Shown here piece after piece: positions 33,201 to 43,800 of a stretch of 64,000 nucleotides of DNA (positions within the stretch are counted from its first letter, which is position 1; each line of letters begins with the position of its first letter). The notes beneath the pieces are model-generated. The model made no database searches and was not told the origin of the DNA. It saw nothing but the letters and a program-made list of their open reading frames with translations. Origin of the DNA: CAZJYI01 sp964550025 (GTDB taxonomy: Bacteria > Verrucomicrobiota > Kiritimatiellia > UBA8416 > CAYOBW01); contig CAZJYI010000002.1 in the NCBI GenBank assembly GCA_964550025.1, forward strand, positions 62,001-126,000, written 5' to 3'. The translations under genes were made by a program, and so were the position numbers.

Positions 33201-36200
33201 GCGATTGTCGCGCCCACGGTGGACAACAGTACGGGCGCCGTTGTGCGCATGGCGGACGCAACGCTCAGGGGCGAGCTCGTGACCGGTGGTGCGGGCGATG
33301 TCACCGTCTACTGGGGGACTTCCGACGGTTCGACCAACCACCTCGCCTGGGACCACACCAACACGCTTGGGCAGGTAATGCAGGGGACGTTCGAGACCGA
33401 TACGGGCGGTGAGGCGTTCTACGGATTGACCTACTACTACCGTTGCTACGTGACCAATGCCCTGGGAGAGGACTGGTCGGATGCCGAGGTGTTCGAGAGC
33501 ATCCAGCCGAGGCGTGGCATTGTCGAGTCCGGTACAGTTGTCGCGGGCGATACCTGGACGACGGTGAATCTCGACTACAACTACGAGAGCGCGATTGTTG
33601 TCTGCTCCGTCAACTACTCCGCTATCACCGTTCCCGTCGTGCCGCGAGTACGGAACGTGGGCTTGAACTCCTTCGAGGTGAAGTTGCAGAACCCGGGTGA
33701 CCTGGCAGCCGTGGTTGCCTACAACGTGCACTACCTGGTGATGGAGGAGGGTACAAACCAACTGCCGGACGGACGCAACATCGAGGCACACCGGGTTCTG
33801 TCGGATGGTGTGAGTGAGGATGGCGATTGGACTGTAGCCCAACAGGAGCAGGTTTCCCTCGGACACACCTATACGAGGCCCGTGGTCCTGGGCCAGGTGA
33901 TGACGCACAACGACGCGAAGTGGTCGGTGTTCTGGTCGAACGACGGCGCCGGCAACCCGGCGAGCGGGGCGGCATGCTACGTGGGGAAGCACGTGGGTTC
34001 GGATACGAACCTCGCCCGGGCGGCAGAGACGCTGGGCGTCATTGTCGTCGAGGCGGGGGATGGCGACATTATGGGTGTGCCGTACGATGCGGGTCTCGGA
34101 GGCGCAACCGTCCAGGGCATCGGCAATGCGCCGCCTTACTACTACACGCTGTCGGCTTTTTCGACGGCACCCCAGGTCGGTGTCGTCTGCCAGACGGACA
34201 TGAACGGCGCCGACGGCGGTTGGGCCTACCTGTACGGGTCAATGCCGCTGACGGCCACCAACATCGCCCTCTCTACCGACGAGGACCAGATCGGTGACGC
34301 GGAAAGGGGGCACGCGGCCGAACCGGTCTTCTACTGGGTTTTCGGTTCGGCACTGGTTTACGGGCAGGACCTGAAGCTCGTGAATACGTCGCCGACGGCC
34401 GTATCGAGCAATGAGGCCACGTTCCATGCCGACGCCTTCATTCCACAGTCGGCATATGACATCACGGTATATTGGGGTACGAGCGACGCCGGGACGAATG
34501 CGGGGGGCTGGGCGAACACGAACACGCTCGGCTCGTTTGCAGACGGTTCGCCTCTTGACGTGAGTTTCACGGCCACCGGCCTGACCGCCAGGACGAACTA
34601 CTACTACACGTTCTTCGCGTCGAACCAGTTCGAGTCGTTCTGGGCTGCCCCGAGCATGAGCTTCTCGACGCTTCGGGAGCCGACGGTGACCAATGCGCCC
34701 GCCTCCGACGTGGCCGTGCGCAGGGCGACCATGAACGGGGAACTGTTGGCCGGAGGGTCGGCCGACGTGACGATCTACTGGGGAATGATGGACGGCGGCA
34801 CGAACAAGATGGCGTGGGACTACAGCAGCGCCGCCGGCGTAGTGATCGACGGCCCGCTGAGTGCCGCTACGACCAACCCCGCGCTTTACGGGGTCAGGTA
34901 CTACTACCGGTGCTATGCCACCAACGCGTTCGGCGACGACTGGGCGGATGCGGCCACCGAGTTCACGACGCCCACGCCGGGCGGAGTGGGGGGGCTGCCC
35001 GTGACGGACGGACTCCTGTATCACCTCGACGCGGCCCTTGGGGTGACTAAAGATGCCGGCGATAATGTCTCCCTTTGGGAGGACCAGAGCGTTGTCGACA
35101 ACGACTTCTCACAGGGCACGGCGAACAAACAGCCACTGTGGATTGCCAGTTCGATCAACAACCTGCCGGTCCTCCAGTTCGACGGGGCGGACGAGGAGTT
35201 GATTCTGAACTCGAGCACGGCTCCCGAGACGTTCTTTGCCGTGACACGCGTGCTGACCGGCGGCGGTCTGCGGGGTATCTGGGGCAATGAGGACGGTGAC
35301 AAAGGCGTGCGGCTCAACGACAACAGCTGGTATCGCAGCCAGGGCCACGGCGCCGACAACAACGACTTCAACGCCGGTGTCGCCGGCTATGCCAGGGTGA
35401 ACGGAGCCGTGGATGCCGGTTACACGGTGGGCGTACCCCACATCATTGCCGAGAACCGGGGTGCCGGTCATACGGGCAACTATCCGTACGACAACACTTC
35501 AATCGGCGAGTACTTTGCCAACAACCGTGATTACCACGGCGACGTTGCGGAGGTGATTGTCTACGACAGTGTCCTCTCGAGCAATGATCACGACCAGGTC
35601 GGCGGCTACCTTGCGTGGAAGTACAACATCGCCTCCGCGTATCCTGTGTACGCGCCTCCCTCCGCGCTTGGCATTGACAATGCTGTCGTCTCGGGGGTGT
35701 CGACAAGCGCGGCCACGTGCAACGGGGTGCTCTACGCCACAGGGTCTGTGTTCGCCGTGCACGTCTACTGGGGGACGAGCGACGGCGGTACGAACGCCGC
35801 TGCATGGGCCAACACGAATTTCATGGGCAGCTACGCGGACGCGCCGGCGACGAACGTCAGCCTGCAGATCGACGAGCTGCTTCCCGGCACGGTGTATTAC
35901 TACACCTTCCGGTCTTCGAATATGGCCGAGACCAACTGGGCCTCGCCGAGCGAGAGCTTCATAACGGTGGGCCAACCCACGGTGAGCAATGCCCCGGCGA
36001 CGGACGTGACAGACAGTGTGGCCACGTTGAATGGGAGCTTGAACGGGACTTACAGCGCGGACGTGACGGTTTACTGGGGACTGAGCGATGGCGGCACGAA
36101 TGCCGGGGCCTGGTCTAACGCGACGGACGTGGGGACGACACTGCTGGGAGTTTTTTCGACCACCCAGACTGTGTGGGCCGGCGGGGAGTACTACTACCGT

Positions 36201-37637
36201 TGCTATGCAACCAACAGCGTCGGTGACGACTGGGCCGACACGAGCGACACGTTCACCACGCGCCTGGCGGGTGTTTCGATCGGCGACGTGACAGTGACGG
36301 AGAAGGATGGGGCAACCGTGGACGCGGTGTTTGCGGTCACGATCCCGGGCCCGAGCGTCTCGAACATCACCGTGAACTACGTGTCGGCCAACGGCACGGC
36401 CATTGCGGGTAGCGACTACGTGGCAACCACCGGTGTGGTCGGTATCTTGAGCGGGCAGACAAGCACTCAGGTTGTCGTGACTGTCAACGGCGATACTGAA
36501 TACGAGAACCCGCCGGAGACGTTCAGCGTGCAGCTAAGCAGTCCTGTAGCCTGCACGATAGTCGACGACAGGGGTACGGGCACGATCATCGATGACGACT
36601 TGACCGAACACCTGGGCAACTACGGGAACCACATGCGGATCAACATCGATGGGTACGCAGGCGGTGAAACGCTGACCAACTTCCCGGTGTTGCTGCGACT
36701 CAGCGAGACTATTCCCGAATTCGACTACGACTCCTTCTCTGTAGCGGGAGGAGGGGACCTGCTGTTCACCGACGGCACCCAGACCATTCCGCTCAACCAC
36801 GAGATCGAGAGTTGGGACACGGGCGGCGAGTCGTGTGTGTGGGCCAAGGTGCCTGAGCTCCCGGCCGGCGGCACGCATATCTGGGCCTTCTGGGGCAATG
36901 CCAATGCGGGGGCGAATACGCTGGCACCCCGGACATGGTCGGCTGGCTTTGAGGGCGTCTGGCACATGACGGAGGCTTCGGCGCAGGATTCGACACCACA
37001 CGCCCGCCACGGCACCGCATCCGGGCTGCCGACACTCACGAACGGTCAGATCAACGGAAGCGTGAACTTCGTGGAAGCGAACGGCGATTTCGTCACGGTT
37101 ACGGGATACAAAGGGGTTGTGGGCGCAGCCGCCAGGACGGTGTCGGCCTGGATCAAGACCACGGACGGCGATGCGGCGGTGATGTCGTGGGGCGTCAATA
37201 CCGCCGGTCAGAAGTGGACCTTCCGCGTGCAGACCGCCAACGGCACGAACGGGGCCATCCGTGTCGAGGTCAACGGCGGCTTCCATGTGGGCATGACCCC
37301 CATCCATGACGACCAGTGGCACTATGTCGCTGCAACGTTTGCCGATGACGGCACACCGAACGTGCAGGACATCGTGCTCTACGTCGACGGCGTGACGAAC
37401 GGCACATCGATATCCCAGTCGCAGGCCATCAACACGGCCTCCTCGGCCGATGTGCGGATCGGGCAGGACTTCAATAACCGTCCGTTCAACGGCCCCATCG
37501 ACGAGGCGCGGATCAGCTCGGTCGTGCGTTCCGAGGATTGGATCAAGGCCTGCTATGACAACCAGAAGCAGGGCTCGACCTTCCTGAACGTCACGGACGT
37601 GTTCGTCCGAAAGGGGACGCTGTTGTTGGTCCGGTAG
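30216..37637 (+). CDS. Giant secreted multidomain protein A (Fn3-like repeats, Calx-beta, DUF2341, LamG)
   Basis: 2473 residues; the ATG at 30216 follows AAGGAGGT. After a signal peptide (about residues 18-38) come three related beta-sandwich repeats (about 40-487; recurring AGHYLVLYSSRF/AGHYMVLANTHI pattern). Fn3-like repeats with the core VYWGTSDGGTN...YYYR.A.N follow (about 490-1096), the second split by an inserted LamG/DUF1349-like domain (about 661-858, DFDVHCRASD). Next are an unassigned module of about 280 residues (1100-1382, WTTVNLDYNYESAIVV), two Fn3-like repeats, a LamG-like module (1591-1813), two more Fn3-like repeats, a Calx-beta domain (2018-2128), DUF2341 (2131-2245) and a terminal LamG (2248-2458). 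It ends KGTLLLVR with no recognised sorting signal. It is probably a surface or released adhesin or polysaccharide-binding protein. Confidence 0.85.
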   Translation: MINVTHCRSSRRFERESMGAFLALVLGALSLCVSSAFGGTGDIAIYREALGNDLLDPGGASMTHDWDTTVRTEPASYSLVGGTGVVCKAGHYLVLYSSRFDDPNTGNGERSEVNTRLLVNGTSAAIGWSQGYVRRNNNDHELITAGGGIIMIDNDDDAVALFSERTDAEARDLQRIPDASAIQLVKLDDSWDYCRLSRMNDRAGPGTSFADITYDTQDELDTASFAHNPSGGNITLKTAGHYMVLANTHIRGTHASRRCGYVQRLTLDGNQIAGSRTTVYIRGDPNSDNCYDGAVTAAMIIETTADNQVLSVECMKEDTDAGANVIGGRTAVTIARLPDSGEYIRLDDSGTDNFNPGTTPMPLGWDTELEMDACFTHNDSQIGVTVGDDYLFFCTLYDDDDSAARLQWWQRWRKNGTDIYPYGTSGRYSRNANDGSGTNHKNGNRSAIVVDLVAGDYVETVSEQLANGGTLSADVKGLQGVRLSSILNPPDPAAPVVANAAAGATSILDTSATPQGELVSTGGYATALWVYYGTNDGLDVGTNWDTNVYFGADMAEGPYGTNVTGLTPNTTYYYRFRASNATGEVWAANMKTFKTLGPPTVTHDGGADPLVAGVTLRGELTDGTSADATIYWGRTDGGTNHTDWTYTNAMGQVAEGAVFGESQGRVLHEISIANAAPGLPGSVTPVGDGWAVTGSGNDIWGAADDFHFAYVTLTGDFDVHCRASDFTGGTDGWRKGGLMARESLTTGSRNTFIARSPVTGQNRITFQNRLADGAASVSTHQNGFVDAHYWLRLVRLGDRFSGYWAPDAGGAPGAWTQMGADATVGMSAQIYVGFAVTAHNDAQLTTVTFDKLNGITFEEDEFLYGVGYYYRTHATNAYGEDWSDASEFFTTLPPAGIGLANDAVTDMTPSSATFNGALQATGSVFDVSVYWGTSDGGAAPGAWGHTNVIGSYTNVGQVDLSYAATGLISGVEYFYAFGAANAATNMWGTPSERFTAIVAPTVDNSTGAVVRMADATLRGELVTGGAGDVTVYWGTSDGSTNHLAWDHTNTLGQVMQGTFETDTGGEAFYGLTYYYRCYVTNALGEDWSDAEVFESIQPRRGIVESGTVVAGDTWTTVNLDYNYESAIVVCSVNYSAITVPVVPRVRNVGLNSFEVKLQNPGDLAAVVAYNVHYLVMEEGTNQLPDGRNIEAHRVLSDGVSEDGDWTVAQQEQVSLGHTYTRPVVLGQVMTHNDAKWSVFWSNDGAGNPASGAACYVGKHVGSDTNLARAAETLGVIVVEAGDGDIMGVPYDAGLGGATVQGIGNAPPYYYTLSAFSTAPQVGVVCQTDMNGADGGWAYLYGSMPLTATNIALSTDEDQIGDAERGHAAEPVFYWVFGSALVYGQDLKLVNTSPTAVSSNEATFHADAFIPQSAYDITVYWGTSDAGTNAGGWANTNTLGSFADGSPLDVSFTATGLTARTNYYYTFFASNQFESFWAAPSMSFSTLREPTVTNAPASDVAVRRATMNGELLAGGSADVTIYWGMMDGGTNKMAWDYSSAAGVVIDGPLSAATTNPALYGVRYYYRCYATNAFGDDWADAATEFTTPTPGGVGGLPVTDGLLYHLDAALGVTKDAGDNVSLWEDQSVVDNDFSQGTANKQPLWIASSINNLPVLQFDGADEELILNSSTAPETFFAVTRVLTGGGLRGIWGNEDGDKGVRLNDNSWYRSQGHGADNNDFNAGVAGYARVNGAVDAGYTVGVPHIIAENRGAGHTGNYPYDNTSIGEYFANNRDYHGDVAEVIVYDSVLSSNDHDQVGGYLAWKYNIASAYPVYAPPSALGIDNAVVSGVSTSAATCNGVLYATGSVFAVHVYWGTSDGGTNAAAWANTNFMGSYADAPATNVSLQIDELLPGTVYYYTFRSSNMAETNWASPSESFITVGQPTVSNAPATDVTDSVATLNGSLNGTYSADVTVYWGLSDGGTNAGAWSNATDVGTTLLGVFSTTQTVWAGGEYYYRCYATNSVGDDWADTSDTFTTRLAGVSIGDVTVTEKDGATVDAVFAVTIPGPSVSNITVNYVSANGTAIAGSDYVATTGVVGILSGQTSTQVVVTVNGDTEYENPPETFSVQLSSPVACTIVDDRGTGTIIDDDLTEHLGNYGNHMRINIDGYAGGETLTNFPVLLRLSETIPEFDYDSFSVAGGGDLLFTDGTQTIPLNHEIESWDTGGESCVWAKVPELPAGGTHIWAFWGNANAGANTLAPRTWSAGFEGVWHMTEASAQDSTPHARHGTASGLPTLTNGQINGSVNFVEANGDFVTVTGYKGVVGAAARTVSAWIKTTDGDAAVMSWGVNTAGQKWTFRVQTANGTNGAIRVEVNGGFHVGMTPIHDDQWHYVAATFADDGTPNVQDIVLYVDGVTNGTSISQSQAINTASSADVRIGQDFNNRPFNGPIDEARISSVVRSEDWIKACYDNQKQGSTFLNVTDVFVRKGTLLLVR

Positions 37638-37664
37638 GCAGTGAAGCAGGGCTCGAACGAGAGG

Positions 37665-37684
37665 GGCCAGGGCAATGCCTGGCC
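37665..37684 (+). terminator. GC-rich hairpin after giant gene A
   Basis: GGCCAGG and CCTGGCC form a seven-base-pair stem around a six-base loop, 28 bases after the stop of giant gene A. There is no following T-tract, so termination is only a suggestion. Confidence 0.3.
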
Positions 37685-37728
37685 GTGCTCGAAGCAGGAT
37701 CGCACGGTCCTGGGAGCCCCGCCCGACC

Positions 37729-37757
37729 TTGACGAGTCGGTTCTTGTGGACTACTTT
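37729..37757 (+). promoter_or_regulatory. Candidate promoter of giant gene B
   Basis: TTGACG at 37729-37734 and TACTTT at 37752-37757 are 17 bases apart, about 113 bases before the ATG at 37871. If real, the second giant gene has its own promoter. Confidence 0.4.
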
Positions 37758-37870
37758 CTTCGCCGATTCCGGTTGTCCGCTGGAGCAGTACTGCAGGTAC
37801 ATCCGCGGACGATGGTGGTTTCCCGTTTCCGCGCTTGATGAGGTGTTTCCCTGGCAAGGAGCAATAGAGA

Positions 37871-40800
37871 ATGAAGTCCACATACCGTCTCTCTCTCGCG
37901 TGCTTTCGACGTCTTGTCCAACTGACGGTTTTCGGGCTGGCGCCGACCGCTGTCCTCGTGGCGGGGGCGTTGGCCTTCGCTGCACCGGGTGACATTGCCA
38001 TCTACCGGGAGGCTGCGGGGAATGACCTGCTCGATCCCGGCGGCGCGTCGATGACGCATGACTGGGACACCACGGTTCGGACCGAATCAGCTTCCTACAG
38101 CCTGGTGGGCGGGACTGGGGTCCTGTGCAAGGCGGGCCACTACCTGGTGTTGTACAGCACCCGGTTCGACGACCCCAACACGGGCACTGCGGACCGTTCG
38201 GAGGTTAACACGCGGCTCCTGCTGAATGGGACACCGCCGGCGATCGGTTGGTCCCAGGGATACACACGCCGGCAGCAGAACGACTTCGAGCTGATCTGCG
38301 CGGGCGGCGGCATCATCGTGGTAGAGAGTGACGACGACGCTTTGACGCTCTTCTCCGAGCGGACGGACAGCTACGCGAGAGACCTCCAGCGTGTGCCCGA
38401 TGCTTCCTCGATCCAGCTCGTGAAGCTCGTCGATGAGTGGGACTACTGCCGGTTGTCGCGCACGAACAGCGCTGCCGGCCCGAGCAACACGTTCGAGGCC
38501 GTCAGTTACGATGCGCAGGACGAGCTGGACATGGGTTCGTTTGGACACGCGAGCGGCACCGCGGACATCACACTCAAGGCGGCGGGACATTACCTGGTCC
38601 TGGCCAACACGTATTTCCGCAGCCCGGGCGGCTCAAGGCGGAGCGGCTTCGTGCAGCGCTTGACGCTGGACGGGGCGCAGCTTGCCGGATCGCGTACGAC
38701 GGTCTACCTCCGCGCGGACCCCAATAGCTGCCATGACGGCGCGGCGGCAACGGCGATGATTCTCGAGACGACCGCCGCCAACCAGGTTTTGAGGGTCGAG
38801 TGCATGCGAGAAGACCTGACGGCTACCGCGGATATCATTGGCGGGAGAACGGCCATCACGATCGCGAAGCTGCCGGACGCGGGCAAGTACATCCGGCTGG
38901 ATGATAGCGGGACGGACAACTTCAATCCGGGAACGGAGACGGCTCTCGGATGGGACACCGAGCTCGAGATCGATGACGGCTTCACCCACGACGACAGCCG
39001 AATCGGTGTGATGGATGCCGACGACTACCTTTTCTTCTGCACGCTGTACGAAGATGACGACGGCGGCGAGCGCATCAAGTGGTGGCAGCGTTGGCGCAAG
39101 AACGGGAGCAGCATCTATCCCTACGGAATAACGGGACGCTATTCCCGGAACAAGACGGACGGCAGCGGCACGAACCACAAGAGCGGCAACCGTTCGGCGA
39201 TCGTCGTCGACCTGGTCCCCGGCGACTACATCGAGACGGTGGCACAGCAGCTCGGTAACGGCGGCACGATGAGCGCCAATGTCAAAGGCGTGCAGGGCGT
39301 TCAGTTGTCCAGCATCTTCTACCCGCCCGACCCGGATGGCCCGGAGGTGCAGAACGCCGCGGCGGGTGCGACGGCGGTTCTGGATACCAGTGCGACGCTT
39401 CAGGGCGAGTTGATCTCAACGGGCGCCTACGCCACTGCGCTATGGGTCTACTATGGAACCAGCGATGCCCGCTACACGGCGACCAATTGGGGTACGAACG
39501 CGTATCTCGGCACCGATCTGGCGACAGGCCCGTACAGCACGAACGTGACGGGGCTGACGCCCAATACGACCTACTACTACCGTTTCAGGGCCGCCAATGC
39601 GACCGGAGAAGTCTGGGCGGCTAACGTGAAGTCGTTCACCACGCCGGGACCTCCCACCGTCACTCACGACGGGGGAGCGGATCCGCTCGTTGCGGGCGTG
39701 ACCATGAGGGGGGAGCTGACAGAGGGCACGAGCGCCGATGCCACGATCTACTGGGGAAGAACGGACGGCGGAACGAACCACACGGCCTGGGCGCGTACGA
39801 ACGCGATGGGACAGGTTGGCGAGGGAGCGGTGTTCGGGGAGAGCGTGGGGCGCGTGCTGCAGGAGATGTCGATCGCAAACACACCGCCTGGTCTTCCCGG
39901 CAGCGTGACGCAGGTCGGGGACGGGTGGGCTGTCACCGGCAGCGGCAACGACATCTGGAACCAGTCGGATGATTTCCATTTCGCCTACGCACCGTTGAGC
40001 GGCGACTTCGACGTTTATTGCCGCGCGAGCGACCTCACGGGCGGCAACAACGCGTGGCGCAAGGGGGGGATCATGGCGCGCGAGTCCCTCACCACGGGCA
40101 GCCGGAACGCCTTCATCGGCAGGAGCCCGGTTGCGGGACAGAACCGCGTCACGTTCCAGAGGCGCCCGACTGACGGAACGGCCTCGGCGAGTACGCACCT
40201 GCCAGGATTCACTGACCCGTACTACTGGCTCCGGCTCGTCCGCGCGGGCAACACGTTCAGCGGGTACTGGGCACCTGACGTCGGCGGCACGCCCGGGGCG
40301 TGGACGCAGATGGGTGCCGACGCGACGATCGTCATGAGCGCACAGGTCTACGTGGGATTCGCCGTGACGGCGCACGACGACGCTCAGCTCACAACGTGCA
40401 CCTTTGACAAGTTGCAGGGGATCGCCTTCGAGGAGGACGAGTTTTTATACGGCTTCGGATACTACTATCGCACGTACGCGACCAACGCCTACGGGGAAGA
40501 CTGGTCCGATGCCAGCGAGTTCTTCACGACCTTGCCGCCGGGCGGTATCGGCGTTGCCAATAATGCCGTGACGGACCTGATGCCGAGCTCGGCCACGTTC
40601 AACGGCACGCTGCGGGCGACAGGTTCGGTTTTCGACGTGTCCGTGTACTGGGGCACGAGCGACGGCGGCGCCGCGCCCGGCGCGTGGGGGAACACGAACG
40701 TGATTGGTTCCTACACGGACATCGGACAGGTTGCACTGTCGTATGCGGCGACGGGCCTGGTCAGGGGCGTGGAGTATTTCTACGCGTTCGGCGCGTCAAA

Positions 40801-43800
40801 CGCGGCAACGAACATGTGGGGCACACCGAGCGAGAGCTTCACGACGATTGAGACGCCTATCGTGGACAACAGTGCAGGCGCCGTAGTGCGCATCGCCGAC
40901 GCGACGCTTCAAGGAGAGCTCGTCAGCGGTGGCGCGGGCGACATCACGGTCTATTGGGGTACTTCCGACGGCTCGACGAACCACCTGGGATGGGACCACA
41001 CCAACACGCTCGGACCGGTCATGCAGGGGACATTCGAGACCGAGACGGGGGGCGGGGCTCTCTATGGTCTGACCTACCACTATCGCTGCTACGTGACTAA
41101 CTCCCTGGGGGAGGACTGGTCGGACGTCGAGACCTTCGAGAGCCTTGCTCCCAGGCGCGGTGTTGTCGAAGCCGGGACGGTCACTGCAAGCAACGGCTGG
41201 ACCACGGTGAATCTCGACTACAACTATGACAGTGCCGTCGTAGTGTGCGCCGTCAACTACTCCGCCAATGCGTTTCCAGCGGTTGCCCGCGTGCAGAACG
41301 TCGGCGTGAGTTCCTTTGATGTCAGGCTGCAGAACCCGGGTGACCTATCGAACATTGTGGCCGATACCGTGCACTACGTCGTCATGGAGGAGGGAACCAA
41401 CCAACTTCCGGGCGGACGGCAGATCGAGGCGCACCGTGTGCTGTCGGACGGTGTGAACCGAGTCGGCGAATGGACCACGGGTCAACAGGAGCAAGTTGTG
41501 TTTGCGCAGAAGTACACCCGGCCCGTCGTCCTCGGGCAGGTGATGACGCACAACGACGCGAATTGGTCCGTATTCTGGTCGAATAACGGCGCCGGCAATC
41601 CGGTGAGCGCCACGGCCTGCTACGTGGGCAAGCACGTGGCGGCGGACACCAATACCACGCGCGCGGCCGAGATGCTGGGCGTTATCGTCGTCGAAGCGGG
41701 GAGCGGGGACATCATGGGCATGCCTTATGAAGCCGCTCTCGGGGGTGCGACGATTCAAGGCGTGGGCGACGCGCCTCCATATCTGTACCCGCTCTCGGCG
41801 TTTGCTTCGGCGCCCGAGGTCGGCGTGGTATGTCAGACCGACATGAACGGCGGCGACGGCGGTTGGGCGCAGCTTCACGGGGCGGCGCCGTTGACGGCCA
41901 CGAACATGGGCCTCTCCGTCGATGAGGATCAGATTGGCGACGCGGAACGTGCTCACGCAGCGGAACCTGCCTTCTACTGGGTCTTCGGGTCGGCCGTGGC
42001 ATACGGGCGTGACTTGCGCATCGTGAACACCGCGCCCACCGCGGTGACGAGCAACATGGCTACGCTCCACGCCGACGCATTCATCCCGCAATCGGCATTT
42101 GACGTCACCGTGTACTGGGGCACAACCGACGGTGGAACCAACGCCGCGGCATGGTCGAACACGAATGCGCTCGGCTCGTTCGCGGATGGCTCGCCGATTG
42201 ACGTCAGCTTCACGGCCACCGGTCTCACCGACAGGACGGTGTACTACTACACGTTCTTCGCCTCGAACCAGTTCGAGTCGTTCTGGGCCGACCCGAGCAG
42301 AGGATTCTCAACGCTTCGCGAACCGACGGTGACCAACGGGCCCGCCACGGACATTGCGGTGGGCAGGGCGACAATGAACGGCGAGCTCCTGGCCGGCGGC
42401 TCGGCCGACGTGACGATCTACTGGGGCATGATGGACGGCGGAACAAACAAGTTGGCATGGGACTACAGCAGTACTGCCGGTGTGGTGGTCGACGGCCCCC
42501 TGGGCGCCGGCACGACCAACCCTGCACTGTACGGGGTCACGTACTACTACCGGTGCTACGCCACCAACGCGTTTGGCGAAGACTGGGCGGATGCGGCCAC
42601 CGAGTTCACGACGCCGACCCCCGTTGTGCCGGGGAAGACCTTCGTTCAGGACGCCGGCGCCGACGGCATCGTCTCGTTGGAGGCCGAACACTACACCCAC
42701 AACGAGTCGCCGCGCAGCGACCACAGTTGGACGCTGCGGACCGATGCTTTGGCCAGCGGCGGCGAAGCCATGGAAGTGACCCCCAACAGCATGACCGCCA
42801 ATGAGCCCTACGAACCGAACCACCCGCGGCTGGATTTCCGGGTCGACTTCGTCAAGAGCGGGACACACTACATCTGGACGCGTGGCATGGCTCCCAACGA
42901 TCCCGCGACCGGCAACAACGACTCCTATCACGCCGGTCTCGACATGAACATGATTGCGACCTCGGACAAGATTACGGGTTTCAATGCGAACTACGGTTGG
43001 AGCCGTGACACGATGGACGGCGTCAACGATGCTACCTTCGACGTGACTCCCACGGGCGAACACGTCGTCAATGCCTGGATGCGCGAGGATGGGTTCGTTT
43101 GTGACAAGATCGTGTTGACCACCAGCGATGCCTACACGCCGACCGGTAATGGCCCGCCGGAGAGCCCTTATCGTGAGGATTCGCCGCTTGGCATCACGAA
43201 TCTCGCGGTCACGGAAGTGTCGACGAATCTGGCTACATGTAATGGCACGCTCTACGCAACCGGCTCGGTGTTCGCCGTTCACCTCTACTGGGGGGCCAGC
43301 GACGGAGGAACCAACGCCTCGGCATGGGCGAACACGAACTTCGCGGGCAGCTATGCGGACGTGGTGGCAACGAACGTCAGCCTGCAGATCGACTCACTAT
43401 CTCCCGGCACCGTGTATCATTACACGTTCCGGGCGGCGAACATTGCCGAGACGAACTGGGCCGCGCCGAGCGAGAGCTTCACCACGATCGGACAGCCCAC
43501 TGTGAGCAACGCTCCCGCGACGGACATAACGTCCATAGCGGCCACGATGAACGGAACGCTGAGCGGGACGTACAACGCGGACGTCACGGTCTACTGGGGG
43601 CTGAGCGACGGCGGCACCAATGCCGGATCGTGGTCGAACGCGACCGCCCTGGGCACTACGCTGCAGGGAGCGTTCTCCATGACGCAGGCTGTCTGGGCCG
43701 GCGCGGAGTACTACTACCGCTGCTATGGCACCAACGTCATTGGTGACGACTGGGCCGACACGAGCAGTGTGTTCGTCACGCCCCTGGCGGGTGTCTCAAT

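Noticed and set aside
30363..33992. A 1209-codon open frame on the reverse strand inside giant gene A
   Set aside because: It is antisense to a frame with clear repeats, signal peptide and paralog; its own protein is Arg/Val/His-rich without domains. Long antisense frames are expected in GC-rich genes.
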